Shown here: in pieces, positions 13,493-27,000 of the stretch
How positions within the stretch are numbered: position 1 is the first letter of the stretch
Layout: every line of letters begins with the position of its first letter
Assembly (NCBI GenBank): GCA_040954595.2
Contig: CM082587.2
Span: forward strand, 9,672,001 to 9,736,000
From: Balanoglossus misakiensis
Taxonomy: Eukaryota > Hemichordata
DNA length: 64,000 nt
Direction: 5' to 3'
The notes under the pieces: model-generated
Database searches by the model: none
Told to the model about the DNA's origin: nothing
Seen by the model: only the letters and a program-made list of their open reading frames with translations
Program-made: the position numbers and the translations under genes

Positions 13493-15899
13493 ATGGAGCA
13501 AAAATACGCCTTTGCTTTGATTTACTGGATCAATGAAGGAAACTACAGCGTTGAAGAGACCAGCTCAATCGCAACAGCAGAGGGAGAAGCGATTGCAATT
13601 GGAAAGCAATATAACGAAGCATGGAAGGCGAGAGGGAAAATCCGTATTTTTCCTGGCGTTGTAAAGAAATTAGGTAAGTTCAATAGTATTCATTTGTAGT
13701 TTTGGGGTTCATATATATCCAGTTTTTGCTGCTTCAGGTCCAAGAACTCCTCCGCCGCAAACGCACGGACAAAAAAATGTGTTGGTAGTGTTATTATTGT
13801 TAGACATACATGTGCTTGACCGTACAGTACACCTCCGTTATTCTCTGTCAGCACGTCCGATCAGCAATTACATGCTGGTCTGTCAATGCACTGTTTCTGT
13901 ATGCTGTGCGACGCTGATCTGATGATCAGATCAGCCCTTTTATAATGTCAAACAATTGTTATGCAAAATAACCGTCAATATGGCAGAAAATGACATAGTT
14001 GAATAGCATGAATTATGATCTCACAAATATTCACACTGAATAAGACAGATTTTAACTTCTTTACCAAGTTAGAGTTCTATTTTCCATTACCAGACTGCAG
14101 AAGACAGTATTTTGTGTTGTAATCCTTATTCCTTTAGGAAGATCTGTGTAATGAATTGTAACGAATTTCTTTACAGGTGATAAAAAGGAGATGAAAAATG
14201 CTCTAACGGAATTGGAGAAAACTAGTTCTACTGATACATCTAAAACCGATGTGGAGACAGGGCGAGGACGCCGAAGTGCAAAGCCAAATCCAAGATATGA
14301 AACATGCGCAGAATCAGAAGAAAATGATGAGCCAGTGAAAAGAAAGCGAACGAAGAAAGCTACCAAAACCCACATAACTCAAGCCAAAGCAAATGATCTT
14401 TTCAGGCAAGTAGAACCAACTACAGCTGTTCCAGGAAAGGTGCAAGGAGAAGGCAGCGAGTCAGTGATGACAGGCATGCAGAGACGACAGATAGCCAAGG
14501 AACGGGCAGATTCACTGATTGGCTACAACTCTGCAAGTCATAGTCCCAGTGGCTACAACTCTGCAAGTCATAGTCCCAGTGGCTACAACTCTGCAAGTCA
14601 TAGTCCCAGTGGCTACAACTCTGCAAGTCATAGTCCCAGTGGCTACAACTCTGCAAGTCATAGTCCCAGTGGCAACAACTCTGCAAGTCATAGTCCCCTT
14701 GGCAACAACTCTGCAAGTCATAGTCCCCATGGCAACAACTCTGCAAGTCATAGTCCCAGTGGAAGCAATACTACAGCAAGTGTCATCAGACGGTCAATAA
14801 CTTTATCAAATGACGTTGAGGAGAACAATGATTCTGAACAGACTGACCCGAATGCAATGCCTTCATACATCTATTTTTCTGATTCACCTCCACCTGCCTC
14901 TCATATCCCATGTCCACAGTTGTCACTACCAAGACGGCACAGTACTTCACCTAATGCCATGTACAATGCAGTTACACCATTCCCTCTCAATACACCCAAC
15001 TTTACTCAGCAGACCCCCCCCAATCATTATCCGTCCCACTCCCAATCACGTGCATCACCATCACCTTCATATGCTGTTCCCCAACAACAGCAATCACAAA
15101 CTTTGTCCATTTCTCCATCATCTGAACCATACTTGCCATCACCACGCCCTTTATATAATTCAAATGCACGTTCTCAACAACCTTTGCAACCACTGTCTCC
15201 AAATAACAACTGCAATGAAAGCAGCAGTGACTTTCCAAGAAAAATAAGACTGTATGAGGGATATGATGCATTCTTGACAAAGCGGCAGCTCAATGAAGCA
15301 ATGGAGGCTGCTTCTTGTACTTCCAGGGGCAAAGTACCATCCGTCTTGACACACAAACTACTCGTTACATTTTTTGGAGATCACATACTTTCAAAATCCA
15401 AGGCAACATCATCAACAAGAACGTGGAACAACTCTGGCCATACTGGTTTGGATGGTTAAATTACAGGTGCCATAAAAGGTAGGTGTATTATACATTGTAG
15501 TGCAGTCACCTATCCAAATTAAGTACACTTTCTGGAACAGAAAAAAATGTCATTAATAGAGAGGTAACACTCTATTCAAATCATAACTTTCTGTCTTGAA
15601 AAAATCTGTCTTGATTTAGAAGTGGCTGTGATTGACAGATTTTACATACATATAAAGCTTCCAACATATTTAAATCTTAAAATTTGGGTTCACAGTTGCT
15701 GTTCTGAAAATTTTCAATGTGACATATTTTCCAGTGTATTTAAATAATTATATCCTCTTGTATTTATTTCACAGGATATGTTCGTGAAAGGTTTCCGAGA
15801 GCCATTATTAATTTCAATGACATCATCAACGATGAATGTGGTCAAGCCAGGAGGAGGATTAAAGTAAGAGCCGAAAAAATCATCTGTAACAGAAACTAA
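13493..15899 (+). CDS. BEN-domain accessory protein of the CACTA-like element (3 exons)
   Basis: Inferred exons are 13493-13673, 14177-15454 and 15775-15899. Introns begin GTAAGT and GTTAAA and end TTACAG and TTTCACAG. All junctions are in phase (181+1278+125 nt, 527 residues). Exon 1 encodes MEQKYAFALIYW and following residues. Exon 2 has a basic K/R-rich stretch, eight tandem 10-residue repeats (GYNSASHSPS type) and a long Ser/Pro/Gln-rich disordered region. The C-terminus (KLLVTFFGDHILSKSK, then GYVRERFP in exon 3) resembles a BEN domain, a DNA-binding fold of animal and transposon proteins. The second donor (GTTAAA) is weak. Exon 3 could instead splice at 15863 to an acceptor at 17553, adding a short tail. 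A role helping transposase bind DNA is inference; the BEN assignment is moderate. Confidence 0.72.
14521..14760 (+). repeat. 30-bp coding minisatellite in the BEN gene
   Basis: Eight nearly identical 30-bp units (GGCTACAACTCTGCAAGTCA and 10 more bases) each encode ten residues, GYNSASHSPS with Y/N and S/L/H variants. Copies 1-5 look identical at the nucleotide level, implying recent expansion; copies 6-8 carry GGCAAC. The period of three codons times ten keeps the frame open. Confidence 0.97.
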
Positions 15900-15939
15900 C
15901 CGTAATACCAAAAAAGCAACAGAATAACTTTTCTGAGCC

Positions 15940-17535
15940 ATATTTATACAACAGAGAACTGTTTATTTTTGTGAATTTTATTAGATTTTTGTTAGAAACC
16001 ATGATGCCAAAAAGCAAGGAAAAGCAACAAGATAACTTGTTTTCTGAGCCATATTACAACAGGGAACTGCTTATTTTTTGTGAATTTTATTAGATTTTGT
16101 TAGATTTTTGTTAGAGACCATGATACCAAAAAGCAAGGAAAAGCAACAAGATAACTTGTTTTCTAAGCCATATTACAACAGAGAACTGCTTATTTTTGTG
16201 AATTTTATTAGATTTTTGTTGAAACCATGATACCAAAAAGCAAGGAAAAGCAACAAGATAACTTGTTTTCTGAGCCATATTACAACAGGGACCTGCTTAT
16301 TTTTTGTGAATTTTATTAGATTTTGTTAGATTTTTGTTAGAGACCATGATACCAAAAAGCAAGGAAAAGCAACAAGATAACTTGTTTTCTAAGCCATATT
16401 ACAACAGAGAACTGTTTATTTTTGTGAATTTTATTAGATTTTTGTTGAAACCATGATACCAAAAAGCAAGGAAAAGCAACAAGATAACTTGTTTTCTGAG
16501 CCTTATTACAACAGGGAACTGCTTATTTTTGTGAATTTTATTAGATTTTGTTAGATTTTTGTTAGAAACCATGATACCAAAAAGCAAGAAAAGCAACAAG
16601 ATAACTTGTTTTCTGAGCCATATTACAACAGGGAACTGCTTATTTTTTGTGAATTTTATTAGATTTTTGTTAGAGACCATGATACAAAAAAGCAAGGAAA
16701 AGCAACAAGATAACTTGTTTTCTAAGCCATATTACAACAGGGAACTGCTTATTTTTGTGAATTTTATTAGATTTTTGTTAGAAACCATGATACCAAAAAG
16801 CAAGGAAAAGCAACAAGATAACTTGTTTTCTGAGCCATATTACAACAGGGAACTGCTTATTTTTGTGAATTTTATTAGATTTTTGTTAGAAACCATGATA
16901 CCAAAAAGCAAGGAAAAGCAACAAGATAACTTGTTTTCTGAGCCATATACAACAGAGAACTGCTTATTTTTGTGAATTTTATTAGATTTTGTTAGATTTT
17001 TGTTAGAAACCATGATACCAAAAAGCAAGGAAAAGCAACAAGATAACTTGTTTTCTGAGCCATATTACAACAGGGAACTGCTTATTTTTTGTGAATTTTA
17101 TTAGATTTTTGTTAGAAACCATGATACCAAAAAGCAAGGAAAGGCAACAAGATAACTTGTTTTCTGAGCCATATTACAACAGGGAACTGCTTATTTTTGT
17201 GAATTTTATTAGATTTTTGTTAGAAACCATGATACCAAAAAGCAAGGAAAAGCAACAAGATAACTTGTTTTCTGAGCCATATTACAACAGGGAACTGCTT
17301 ATTTTTGTGAATTTTATTAGATTTTTGTTAGAAACCATGATACCAAAAAGCAAGGAAAAGCAACAAGATAACGTGTTTTCTGAGCCATATACAACAGAGA
17401 ACTGCTTATTTTTGTGAATTTTATTAGATTTTTGTTAGAAACCATGATACCAAAAAGCAACAAGATAACTTGTTTTCTGAGCCATATTACAACAGGGAAC
17501 TGCTTATTTTTGTGAATTTTATTAGATTTTTGTTC
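15940..17535 (+). repeat. About 108-bp tandem repeat inside the CACTA-like element
   Basis: About 14 units of an AT-rich monomer are present, containing CATGATACCAAAAAGCAAGG and TTATTTTTGTGAATTTTATT. Spacing is 108 bp in the regular part (units at about 16569, 16677, 16785 and 16893); longer variants insert an extra TTAGATTTTG. Since 108 is a multiple of three, several copies read as one long ORF by chance. The array lies after BEN exon 3 and before a strong polypyrimidine acceptor at 17531-17553 (ACGTTTTTTTTTACAG), so it may sit in the last intron. Confidence 0.93.
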
Positions 17536-17553
17536 TTACGTTTTTTTTTACAG

Positions 17554-18044
17554 CTAATAAATATATTGTTATTTTATTTATTTTAGAAATACATAATTAT
17601 TGTCCTTAAATAGAATGTTGGTAGCTGCCTGAGAAGAATGTGATGTAGTGTATGGACTACCAATGCATTACTGGTTGTGTGTGTATATGTGAGGTGGGCT
17701 GCATGGGTCAGGGGTCAAATGCAATGAAAGGGGGGGGGGGGCAGGGGCTGTATATGTGAAGCGTGGAGGTGTGGCTGCATTGGGTCAGGGGTCAAATGAG
17801 ATGAAGATAACACCCAACCTTGTAGCAAGCTTGCTGCACGGAGAGGACTGTACGATAATACTTCAATCATCCATCCTTGTTCCAAGCTTGCAACAACTTT
17901 GATTCTTTTATTGATCCAACCTTCATACAAGTATCTTACCGTTTCATGTCAACCTTGTCTAACCGGTATGTAGACAAGGGTGCAGCCAAGGTGGAACTTT
18001 ATCGCTCTACATGCTTGGTGCAAGCATGGAAATAGACCATGTGT
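17554..18044 (+). other. Right end of the CACTA-like element: possible last exon and subterminal repeats
   Basis: Just after the acceptor at 17553 comes CTAATAAATATATTG. It would give an 11-codon tail to the BEN protein in phase and also contains an AATAAA poly(A) signal. From 17690 there is G-rich sequence with an imperfect direct repeat (GGGTCAGGGGTCAAATG twice) and a G run near 17730. From 17815 there are CAAGCTTG/CAACCTTG-type subterminal motifs matching the left end. No other gene is seen. Confidence 0.55.
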
Positions 18045-18078
18045 CAAGGTTGTGACATCTTGGTGACTTTCGTAAGGG
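18045..18078 (-). repeat. Right terminal inverted repeat of the CACTA-like element
   Basis: This end closes with GGTGACTTTCGTAAGGG. It pairs with 9770-9803 over 34 bp with one mismatch and is followed by the duplicated AG and then the satellite monomer in register. Confidence 0.96.
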
Positions 18079-21000
18079 AGGTCACCACTTCATAAGCGGT
18101 CTTACCCGTCATTGGCACAAACAGTCTCAGGAAGTAAGCTTTCAGCCTACCAATGTAGCTATTGTATTTTCCACTTTTTGTAAGTGAAGCCTGACTGTCG
18201 CCTGTCTTAGGTCACCACTTCATAAGCGGTCTTACCCGTCATTGGCAAAAACAGTCTCAGGAAGTAAGCTTTCAGCCTACCAATGTAGCTATTATATTTT
18301 CCACTTTTTGTAAGGGAAGCCTGACTGTCGCCTGTCTTAGGTCACCACTTCATAAGCGGTCTTACCCGTCATTGGCACAAACAGTCTCAGGAAGTAAGCT
18401 TTCAGCCTACCAATGTAGCTATTATATTTTCCACTTTTTGTAAGTGAAGCCTGACTGTCGCCTGTCTTAGGTCACCACTTCGTAAGCGGTCTTACCCGTC
18501 ATTGGCACAAACAGTCTCAGGAAGTAAGCTTTCAACCTACCAATGTAGCTATTGTATTTTCCACTTTTTGTAAGTGAAGCCTGACTGTCGCCTGTCTTAG
18601 GTCACCACTTCTTAAGCGGTCTTACCTGTCATTGGCACAAACAGTCTCAGGAAGTAAGCTTTCAGCCTACCAATGTAGCTATTGTATTTTCCACTTTTTG
18701 TAAGTGAAGCCTGACTGTCGCCTGTCTTAGGTCACCACTTCATAAGCGGTCTTACCCGTCATTGGCACAAACAGTCTCAGGAAGTAAGCTTTCAGCCTAC
18801 CAATGAAGCTATTGTATTTTCCACTTTTTGTAAGTGAAGCCTGACTGTCGCCTGTCTTAGGTCACCACTTCATAAGCGGTCTTACCCGTCATTGGCACAA
18901 ACAGTCTCAGGAAGTAAGCTTTCAGCCTACCAATGAAGCTATTGTATTTTCCACTTTTTGTAAGTGAAGCCTGACTGTCGCCTGTCTTAGGTCACCACTT
19001 CATAAGCGGTCTTACCCGTCATTGGCACAAACAGTCTCAGGAAGTAAGCTTTCAGCCTACCAATGTAGCTATTGTATTTTCCACTTTTTGTAAGTGAAGC
19101 CTGACTGTCGCCTGTCTTAGGTCACCACTTCATAAGCGGTCTTACCCCTCATTGGCAAAAACAGTCTCAGGAAGTAAGCTTTCAGCCTACCAATGTAGCT
19201 ATTATATTTTCCACTTTTTGTAAGGGAAGCCTGACTGTCGCCTGTCTTAGGTCACCACTTCATAAGCGGTCTTACCCGTCATTGGCACAAACAGTCTCAG
19301 GAAGTAAGCTTTCAGCCTACCAATGTAGCTATTATATTTTCCACTTTTTGTAAGTGAAGCCTGACTGTCGCCTGTCTTAGGTCACCACTTCGTAAGCGGT
19401 CTTACCCGTCATTGGCACAAACAGTCTCAGGAAGTAAGCTTTCAGCCTACCAATGTAGCTATTGTATTTTCCACTTTTTGTAAGTGAAGCCTGACTGTCG
19501 CCTGTCTTAGGTCACCGCTTCATAAGCGGTCTTACCTGTCATTGGCACAAACAGTCTCAGGAAGTAAGCTTTCAGCCTACCAATGTAGCTATTGTATTTT
19601 CCACTTTTTGTAAGTGAAGCCTGACTGTCGCCTGTCTTAGGTCACCACTTCATAAGCGGTCTTACCCGTCATTGGCACAAACAGTCTCAGGAAGTAAGCT
19701 TTCAGCCTACCAATGAAGCTATTGTATTTTCCACTTTTTGTAAGTGAAGCCTGACTGTCGCCTGTCTTAGGTCACCACTTCATAAGCGGTCTTACCCGTC
19801 ATTGGCACAAACAGTCTCAGGAAGTAAGCTTTCAGCCTACCAATGAAGCTATTGTATTTTCCACTTTTTGTAAGTGAAGCCTGACTGTCGCCTGTCTTAG
19901 GTCACCACTTCATAAGCGGTCTTACCCGTCATTGGCACAAACAGTCTCAGGAAGTAAGCTTTCAGCCTACCAATGTAGCTATTGTATTTTCCACTTTTTG
20001 TAAGTGAAGCCTGACTGTCGCCTGTCTTATGTCACCACTTCATAAGCGGTCTTACCCGTCATTGGCACAAACAGTCTCAGGAAGTAAGCTTTCAGCCTAC
20101 CAATGTAGCTATTGTATTTTCCACTTTTTGTAAGTGAAGCCTGACTGTCGCCTGTCTTAGGTCACCACTTCATAAGCGGTCTTACCCGTCATTGGCACAA
20201 ACAGTCTCAGGAAGTAAGCTTTCAGCCTACCAATGTAGCTATTGTATTTTCCACTTTTTGTAAGTGAAGCCTGACTGTCGCCTGTCTTAGGTCACCACTT
20301 CATAAGCGGTCTTACCCGTCATTGGCACAAACAGTCTCAGGAAGTAAGCTTTCAGCCTACCAATGTAGCTATTGTATTTTCCACTTTTTGTAAGTGAAGC
20401 CTGACTGTCGCCTGTCTTAGGTCACCACTTCATAAGCGGTCTTACCTGTCATTGGCACAAACAGTCTCAGGAAGTAAGCTTTCAGCCTACCAATGTAGCT
20501 ATTGTATTTTCCACTTTTTGTAAGTGAAGCCTGACTGTCGCCTGTCTTAGGTCACCACTTCATAAGCGGTCTTACCCATCATTGGCACAAACAGTCTCAG
20601 GAAGTAAGCTTTCAGCCTACCAATGTAGCTATTGTATTTTCCACTTTTTGTAAGTGAAGCCTGACTGTCGCCAGTCTTAGGTCACCACTTCATAAGCGGT
20701 CTTACCCGTAATTGGCACAAACAGTCTCAGGAAGTAAGCTTTAAGCCTACCAATGTAGCTATTGTATTTTCCACTTTTTGTAAGTGAAGCCTGACTGTCG
20801 CCTGTCTTAGGTCACCACTTCATAAGCGGTCTTACCCGTCATTGGCACAAACAGTCTCAGGAAGTAAGCTTTCAGCCTACCAATGTAGCTATTGTATTTT
20901 CCACTTTTTGTAAGTGAAGCCTGACTGTCGCCTGTCTTAGGTCACCACTTCATAAGCGGTCTTACCCGTCATTGGCACAAACAGTCTCAGGAAGTAAGCT

Positions 21001-24000
21001 TTCAGCCTACCAATGTAGCTATTGTATTTTCCACTTTTTGTAAGTGAAGCCTGACTGTCACCTGTCTTAGGTCACCACTTCATAAGCGGTCTTACCCGTC
21101 ATTGGCACAAACAGTCTCAGGAAGTAAGCTTTCAGCCTACCAATGTAGCTATTGTATTTTCCACTTTTTGTAAGTGAAGCCTGACTGTCGCCTGTCTTAG
21201 GTCACCACTTCATAAGCGGTCTTACCCATCATTGGCACAAACAGTCTCAGGAAGTAAGCTTTCAGCCTACCAATGTAGCTATTGTATTTTCCACTTTTTG
21301 TAAGTGAAGCCTGACTGTCGCCAGTCTTAGGTCACCACTTCATAAGCGGTCGTACCCGTAATTGGCACAAACAGTCTCAGGAAGTAAGCTTTCAGCCTAC
21401 CAATGTAGCTATTGTATTTTCCACTTTTTGTAAGTGAAGCCTGACTGTCGCCTGTCTTAGGTCACCACTTCATAAGCGGTCTTACCCGTCATTGGCACAA
21501 ACAGTCTCAGGAAGTAAGCTTTCAGCCTACCAATGAAGCTATTGTATTTTCCACTTTTTGTAAGTGAAGCCTGACTGTCGCCTGTCTTAGGTCACCACTT
21601 CATAAGCGGTCTTACCCGTCATTGGCACAAACAGTCTCAGGAAGTAAGCTTTCAGCCTACCAATGAAGCTATTGTATTTTCCACTTTTTGTAAGTGAAGC
21701 CTGACTGTCGTCTGTCTTAGGTCACCACTTCATAAGCGGTCTTACCCGTCATTGGCACCAACTGTCTCAGGAAGTAAGCTTTCAGCCTACCAATGAAGCT
21801 ATTGTATTTTCCACTTTTTGTAAGTGAAGCCTGACTGTCGCCTGTCTTAGGTGACCACTTCATAAGCGGTCTTACCCGTCATTGGCACCAACTGTCTCAG
21901 GAAGTAAGCTTTCAGCCTACCAATGAAGCTATTGTATTTTCCACTTTTTGTAAGTGAAGCCTGACTGTCGCCTGTCTTAGGTCACCACTTCATAAGCGGT
22001 CTTACCCGTCATTGGCACAAACAGTCTCAGGAAGTAAGCTTTCAGCCTACCAATGAAGCTATTGTATTTTCCACTTTGTGTAAGTGAAGCCTGACTGTCG
22101 CCTGTCTTAGGTCACCACTTCATAAGCGGTCTTACCCGTCATTGGCACAAACAGTCTCAGGTAGTAAGCTTTCAGCCTACCAATGAAGCTATTGTATTTT
22201 CCACTTTTTGTAAGTGAAGCCTGACTGTCGCCTGTCTTAGGTCACCACTTCATAAGCGGTCTTACCCGTCATTGGCACAAACAGTCTCAGGAAGTAAGCT
22301 TTCAGCCTACCAATGTAGCTATTGTATTTTCCACTTTTTGTAAGTGAAGCCTGACTGTCGCCTGTCTTAGGTCACAACTTCATAAGCGGTCTTACCCGTC
22401 ATTGGCACAAACAGTCTCAGGACGTAAGCTTTCAGCCTACCAATGAAGCCTTTGTATTTTCCACTTTTTGTAAGTGAAGCCTGACTGTCGCCTGTCTTAG
22501 GTCACCACTTCATAAGCGGTCTTACCCGTCATTGGCACAAACAGTCTCAGGAAGTAAGCTTTCAGCCTACCAATGAAGCTATTGTATTTTCCACTTTTTG
22601 TAAGTGAAGCCTGACTGTCGCCTGTCTTAGGTCACCACTTCATAAGCGGTCTTACCCGTCATTGGCACAAACAGTCTCAGGACGTAAGCTTTCAGCCTAC
22701 CAATGAAGCCTTTGTATTTTCCACTTTTTGTAAGTGAAGCCTGACTGTCGCCTGTCTTAGGTCACCACTTCATAAGCGGTCTTACCCGTCATTGGCACAA
22801 ACAGTCTCAGGAAGTAAGCTTTCAGCCTACCAATGAAGCTATTGTATTTTCCACTTTTTGTAAGTGAAGCCTGACTGTCGCCTGTCTTAGGTCACCACTT
22901 CATAAGCGGTCTTACCCGTCATTGGCACAAACAGTCTCAGGAAGTAAGCTTTCAGCCTACCAATGTAGCTATTGTATTTTCCACTTTTTGTAAGTGAAGC
23001 CTGACTGTCGCCTGTCTTAGGTCACCACTTCATAAGCGGTCTTACCCGTCATTGGCACAAACAGTCTCAGGAAGTTAGCTTTCAGCCTACCAATGTAGCT
23101 ATTGTATTTTCCACTTTTTGTAAGTGAAGCCTGACTGTCACCTGTCTTAGGTCACCACTTCATAAGCGGTCTTACCCGTCATTGGCACAAACAGTCTCAG
23201 GAAGTAAGCTTTCAGCCTACCAATGTAGCTATTGTATTTTCCACTTTTTGTAAGTGAAGCCTGACTGTCGCCTGTCTTAGGTCACCACTTCATAAGCGGT
23301 CTTACCCATCATTGGCACAAACAGTCTCAGGAAGTAAGCTTTCAGCCTACCAATGTAGCTATTGTATTTTCCACTTTTTGTAAGTGAAGCCTGACTGTCG
23401 CCAGTCTTAGGTCACCACTTCATAAGCGGTCTTACCCGTAATTGGCACAAACAGTCTCAGGAAGTAAGCTTTCAGCCTACCAATGTAGCTATTGTATTTT
23501 CCACTTTTTGTAAGTGAAGCCTGACTGTCGCCTGTCTTAGGTCACCACTTCATAAGCGGTCTTACCCGTCATTGGCACAAACAGTCTCAGGAAGTAAGCT
23601 TTCAGCCTACCAATGTAGCTATTGTATTTTCCACTTTTTGTAAGTGAAGCCTGACTGTCGCCTGTCTTAGGTCACCACTTCATAAGCGGTCTTACCCGTC
23701 ATTGGCACAAACAGTCTCAGGAAGTAAGCTTTCAGCCTACCAATGTAGCTATTGTATTTTCCACTTTTTGTAAGTGAAGCCTGACTGTCACCTGTCTTAG
23801 GTCACCACTTCATAAGCGGTCTTACCCGTCATTGGCACAAACAGTCTCAGGAAGTAAGCTTTCAGCCTACCAATGTAGCTATTGTATTTTCCACTTTTTG
23901 TAAGTGAAGCCTGACTGTCGCCAGTCTTAGGTCACCACTTCATAAGCGGTCTTACCCGTAATTGGCACAAACAGTCTCAGGAAGTAAGCTTTCAGCCTAC

Positions 24001-27000
24001 CAATGTAGCTATTGTATTTTCCACTTTTTGTAAGTGAAGCCTGACTGTCGCCTGTCTTAGGTCACCACTTCATAAGCGGTCTTACCCGTCATTGGCAGAA
24101 ACAGTCTCAGGAAGTAAGCTTTCAGCCTACCAATGTAGCTATTGTATTTTCCACTTTTTGTAAGTGAAGCCTGACTGTCGCCTGTCTTAGGTCACCACTT
24201 CATAAGCGGTCTTACCCGTCATTGGCACAAACAGTCTCAGGAAGTAAGCTTTCAGCCTACCAATGAAGCTATTGTATTTTCCACTTTTTGTAAGTGAAGC
24301 CTGAATGTCGCCTGTCTTAGGTCACCACTTCATAAGCGGTCTTACCCGTCATTGGCACAAACAGTCTCAGGAAGTAAGCTTTCAGCCTACCAATGAAGCT
24401 ATTGTATTTTCCACTTTTTGTAAGTGAAGCCTGACTGTCGCCTGTCTTAGGTCACCACTTCATAAGCGGTCTTACCCGTCATTGGCACAAACAGTCTTAG
24501 GAAGTAAGCTTTCAGCCTACCAATGAAGCTATTGTATTTTCCACTTTTTGTAAGTGAAGCCTGACTGTCGTCTGTCTTAGGTCACCACTTCATAAGCGGT
24601 CTTACCCGTCATTGGCACAAACAGTCTCAGGAAGTAAGCTTTCAGCCTACCAATGTAGCTATTGTATTTTCCACTTTTTGTAAGTGAAGCCTGACTGTCG
24701 CCTGTCTTAGGTCACCACTTCATAAGCGGTCTTACCCGTCATTGGCACAAACAGTCTCAGGAAGTAAGCTTTCAGCCTACCAATGTAGCTATTGTATTTT
24801 CCACTTTTTGTAAATGAAGCCTGACTGTCGCCTGTCTTAGGTCACCACTTCATAAGCGGTCTTACCCGTCATTGGCACAAACAGTTTCAGGAAGTAAGCT
24901 TTCAGCCTACCAATGTAGCTATTGTATTTTCCACTTTTTGTAAGTGAAGCCTGACTGTCGCCTGTCTTAGGTCACCACTTCATAAGCGGTCTTACCCATC
25001 ATTGGCACAAACAGTCTCAGGAAGTAAGCTTTCAGCCTACCAATGTAGCTATTGTATTTTCCACTTTTTGTAAGTGAAGCCTGACTGTCGCCAGTCTTAG
25101 GTCACCACTTCATAAGCGGTCTTACCCGTAATTGGCACAAACAGTCTCAGGAAGTAAGCTTTCAGCCTACCAATGTAGCTATTGTATTTTCCACTTTTTG
25201 TAAGTGAAGCCTGACTGTCGCCTGTCTTAGGTCACCACTTCATAAGCGGTCTTACCCGTCATTGGCAGAAACAGTCTCAGGAAGTAAGCTTTCAGCCTAC
25301 CAATGTAGCTATTGTATTTTCCACTTTTTGTAAGTGAAGCCTGACTGTCGCCTGTCTTAGGTCACCACTTCATAAGCGGTCTTACCCGTCATTGGCACAA
25401 ACAGTCTCAGGAAGTAAGCTTTCAGCCTACCAATGTAGCTATTGTATTTTCCACTTTTTGTAAGTGAAGCCTGACTGTCGCCTGTCTTAGGTCACCACTT
25501 CATAAGCGGTCTTACCCGTCATTGGCACAAACAGTCTCAGGAAGTAAGCTTTCAGCCTACCAATGAAGCTATTGTATTTTCCACTTTTTGTAAGTGAAGC
25601 CTGACTGTCGCCTGTCTTAGGTCAACACTTCATAAGCGGTCTTACCCGTCATTGGCACAAACAGTCTCAGGAAGTAAGCTTTCAGCCTACCAATGAAGCT
25701 ATTGTATTTTCCACTTTTTGTAAGTGAAGCCTGACTGTCGTCTGTCTTAGGTCACCACTTCATAAGCGGTCTTACCCGTCATTGGCACAAACAGTCTCAG
25801 GAAGTAAGCTTTCAGCCTACCAATGTAGCTATTGTATTTTCCACTTTTTGTAAGTGAAGCCTGACTGTCGCCAGTCTTAGGTCTCCACTTCATAAGCGGT
25901 CTTACCCGTCATTGGCACTAACAGTCTCAGGAAGTAAGCTTTCAGCCTACCAATGTAGCTATTGTATTTTCCACTTTTTGTAAGTGAAGCCTGACTGTCA
26001 CCTGTCTTAGGTCACCACTTCATAAGCGGTCTTACCCGTCATTGGCACAAACAGTCTCAGGAAGTAAGCTTTCAGCCTACCAATGTAGCTATTGTATTTT
26101 CCACTTTTTGTAAGTGAAGCCTGACTGTCGCCTGTCTTAGGTCACCACTTCATAAGCGGTCTTACCCGTCATTGGCACAAACAGTCTCAGGAAGTAAGCT
26201 TTCAGCCTACCAATGTAGCTATTGTATTTTCCACTTTTTGTAAGTGAAGCCTGACTGTCGCCTGTCTTAGGTCACCACTTCATAAGCGGTCTTACCCGTC
26301 ATTGGCACAAACAGTCTCAGGAAGTAAGCTTTCAGCCTACCAATGTAGCTATTGTATTTTCCACTTTTTGTAAGTGAAGCCTGACTGTCGCCTGTCTTAG
26401 GTCACCACTTCATAAGCGGTCTTACCCGTCATTGGCACAAACAGTCTCAGGAAGTAAGCTTTCAGCCTACCAATGTAGCTATTGTATTTTCAACTTTTTG
26501 TAAGTGAAGCCTGACTGTCGCCAGTCTTAGGTCACCACTTTATAAGCGGTCTTACCCGTCATTGGCACAAACAGTCTCAGGAAGTAAGCTTTCAGCCTAC
26601 CAATGTAGCTATTGTATTTTCCACTTTTTGTAAGTGAAGCCTGACTGTCGCCTGTCTTAGGTCACCACTTCATAAGCGGTCTTACCCATCATTGGCACAA
26701 ACAGTCTCAGGAAGTAAGCTTTCAGCCTACCAATGTAGCTATTGTATTTTCCACTTTTTGTAAGTGAAGCCTGACTGTCGCCTGTCTTAGGTCACCACTT
26801 CATAAGCGGTCTTACCCGTCATTGGCACAAACAGTCTCAGGAAGTAAGCTTTCAGCCTACCAATGTAGCTATTGTATTTTCCACTTTTTGTAAGTGAAGC
26901 CTGACTGTCGCCAGTCTTAGGTCACCACTTCATAAGCGGTCTTACCCGTCATTGGCACAAACAGTCTCAGGAAGTAAGCTTTCAGCCTACCAATGTAGCT

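Larger units (their letters stand above)
9770..18078. mobile_element. EnSpm/CACTA-like DNA transposon inserted in the satellite
   Basis: The element is 8309 bp with 34-bp terminal inverted repeats (33/34 identical, starting CCCTTACGAAAG). The flanking satellite reads CTTAG on the left and AGGTCACC on the right, so AG (9768-9769 and 18079-18080) is a 2-bp target duplication and the empty site is exactly the monomer sequence. Subterminal regions at both ends carry many copies of CAAGCTTG and CAACCTTG, a layout known for CACTA elements. It carries a Tnp2-like transposase (minus) and a BEN-domain protein (plus), expressed divergently. The termini are not the classical CACTA. Animal EnSpm relatives with other termini and 2-4 bp duplications are known, so the superfamily call rests on the transposase and architecture. 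Confidence 0.93.

Noticed and set aside
14420-14800. Repetitive ORFs antisense and in other frames over the 30-bp minisatellite
   Set aside because: Shadows of the coding repeat of the BEN gene, which has splice-phase support.
16399-17417. Open frames of 60-138 codons on both strands of the 108-bp array
   Set aside because: The unit length is a multiple of three, so frames stay open by periodicity; no domain or start context supports a gene.
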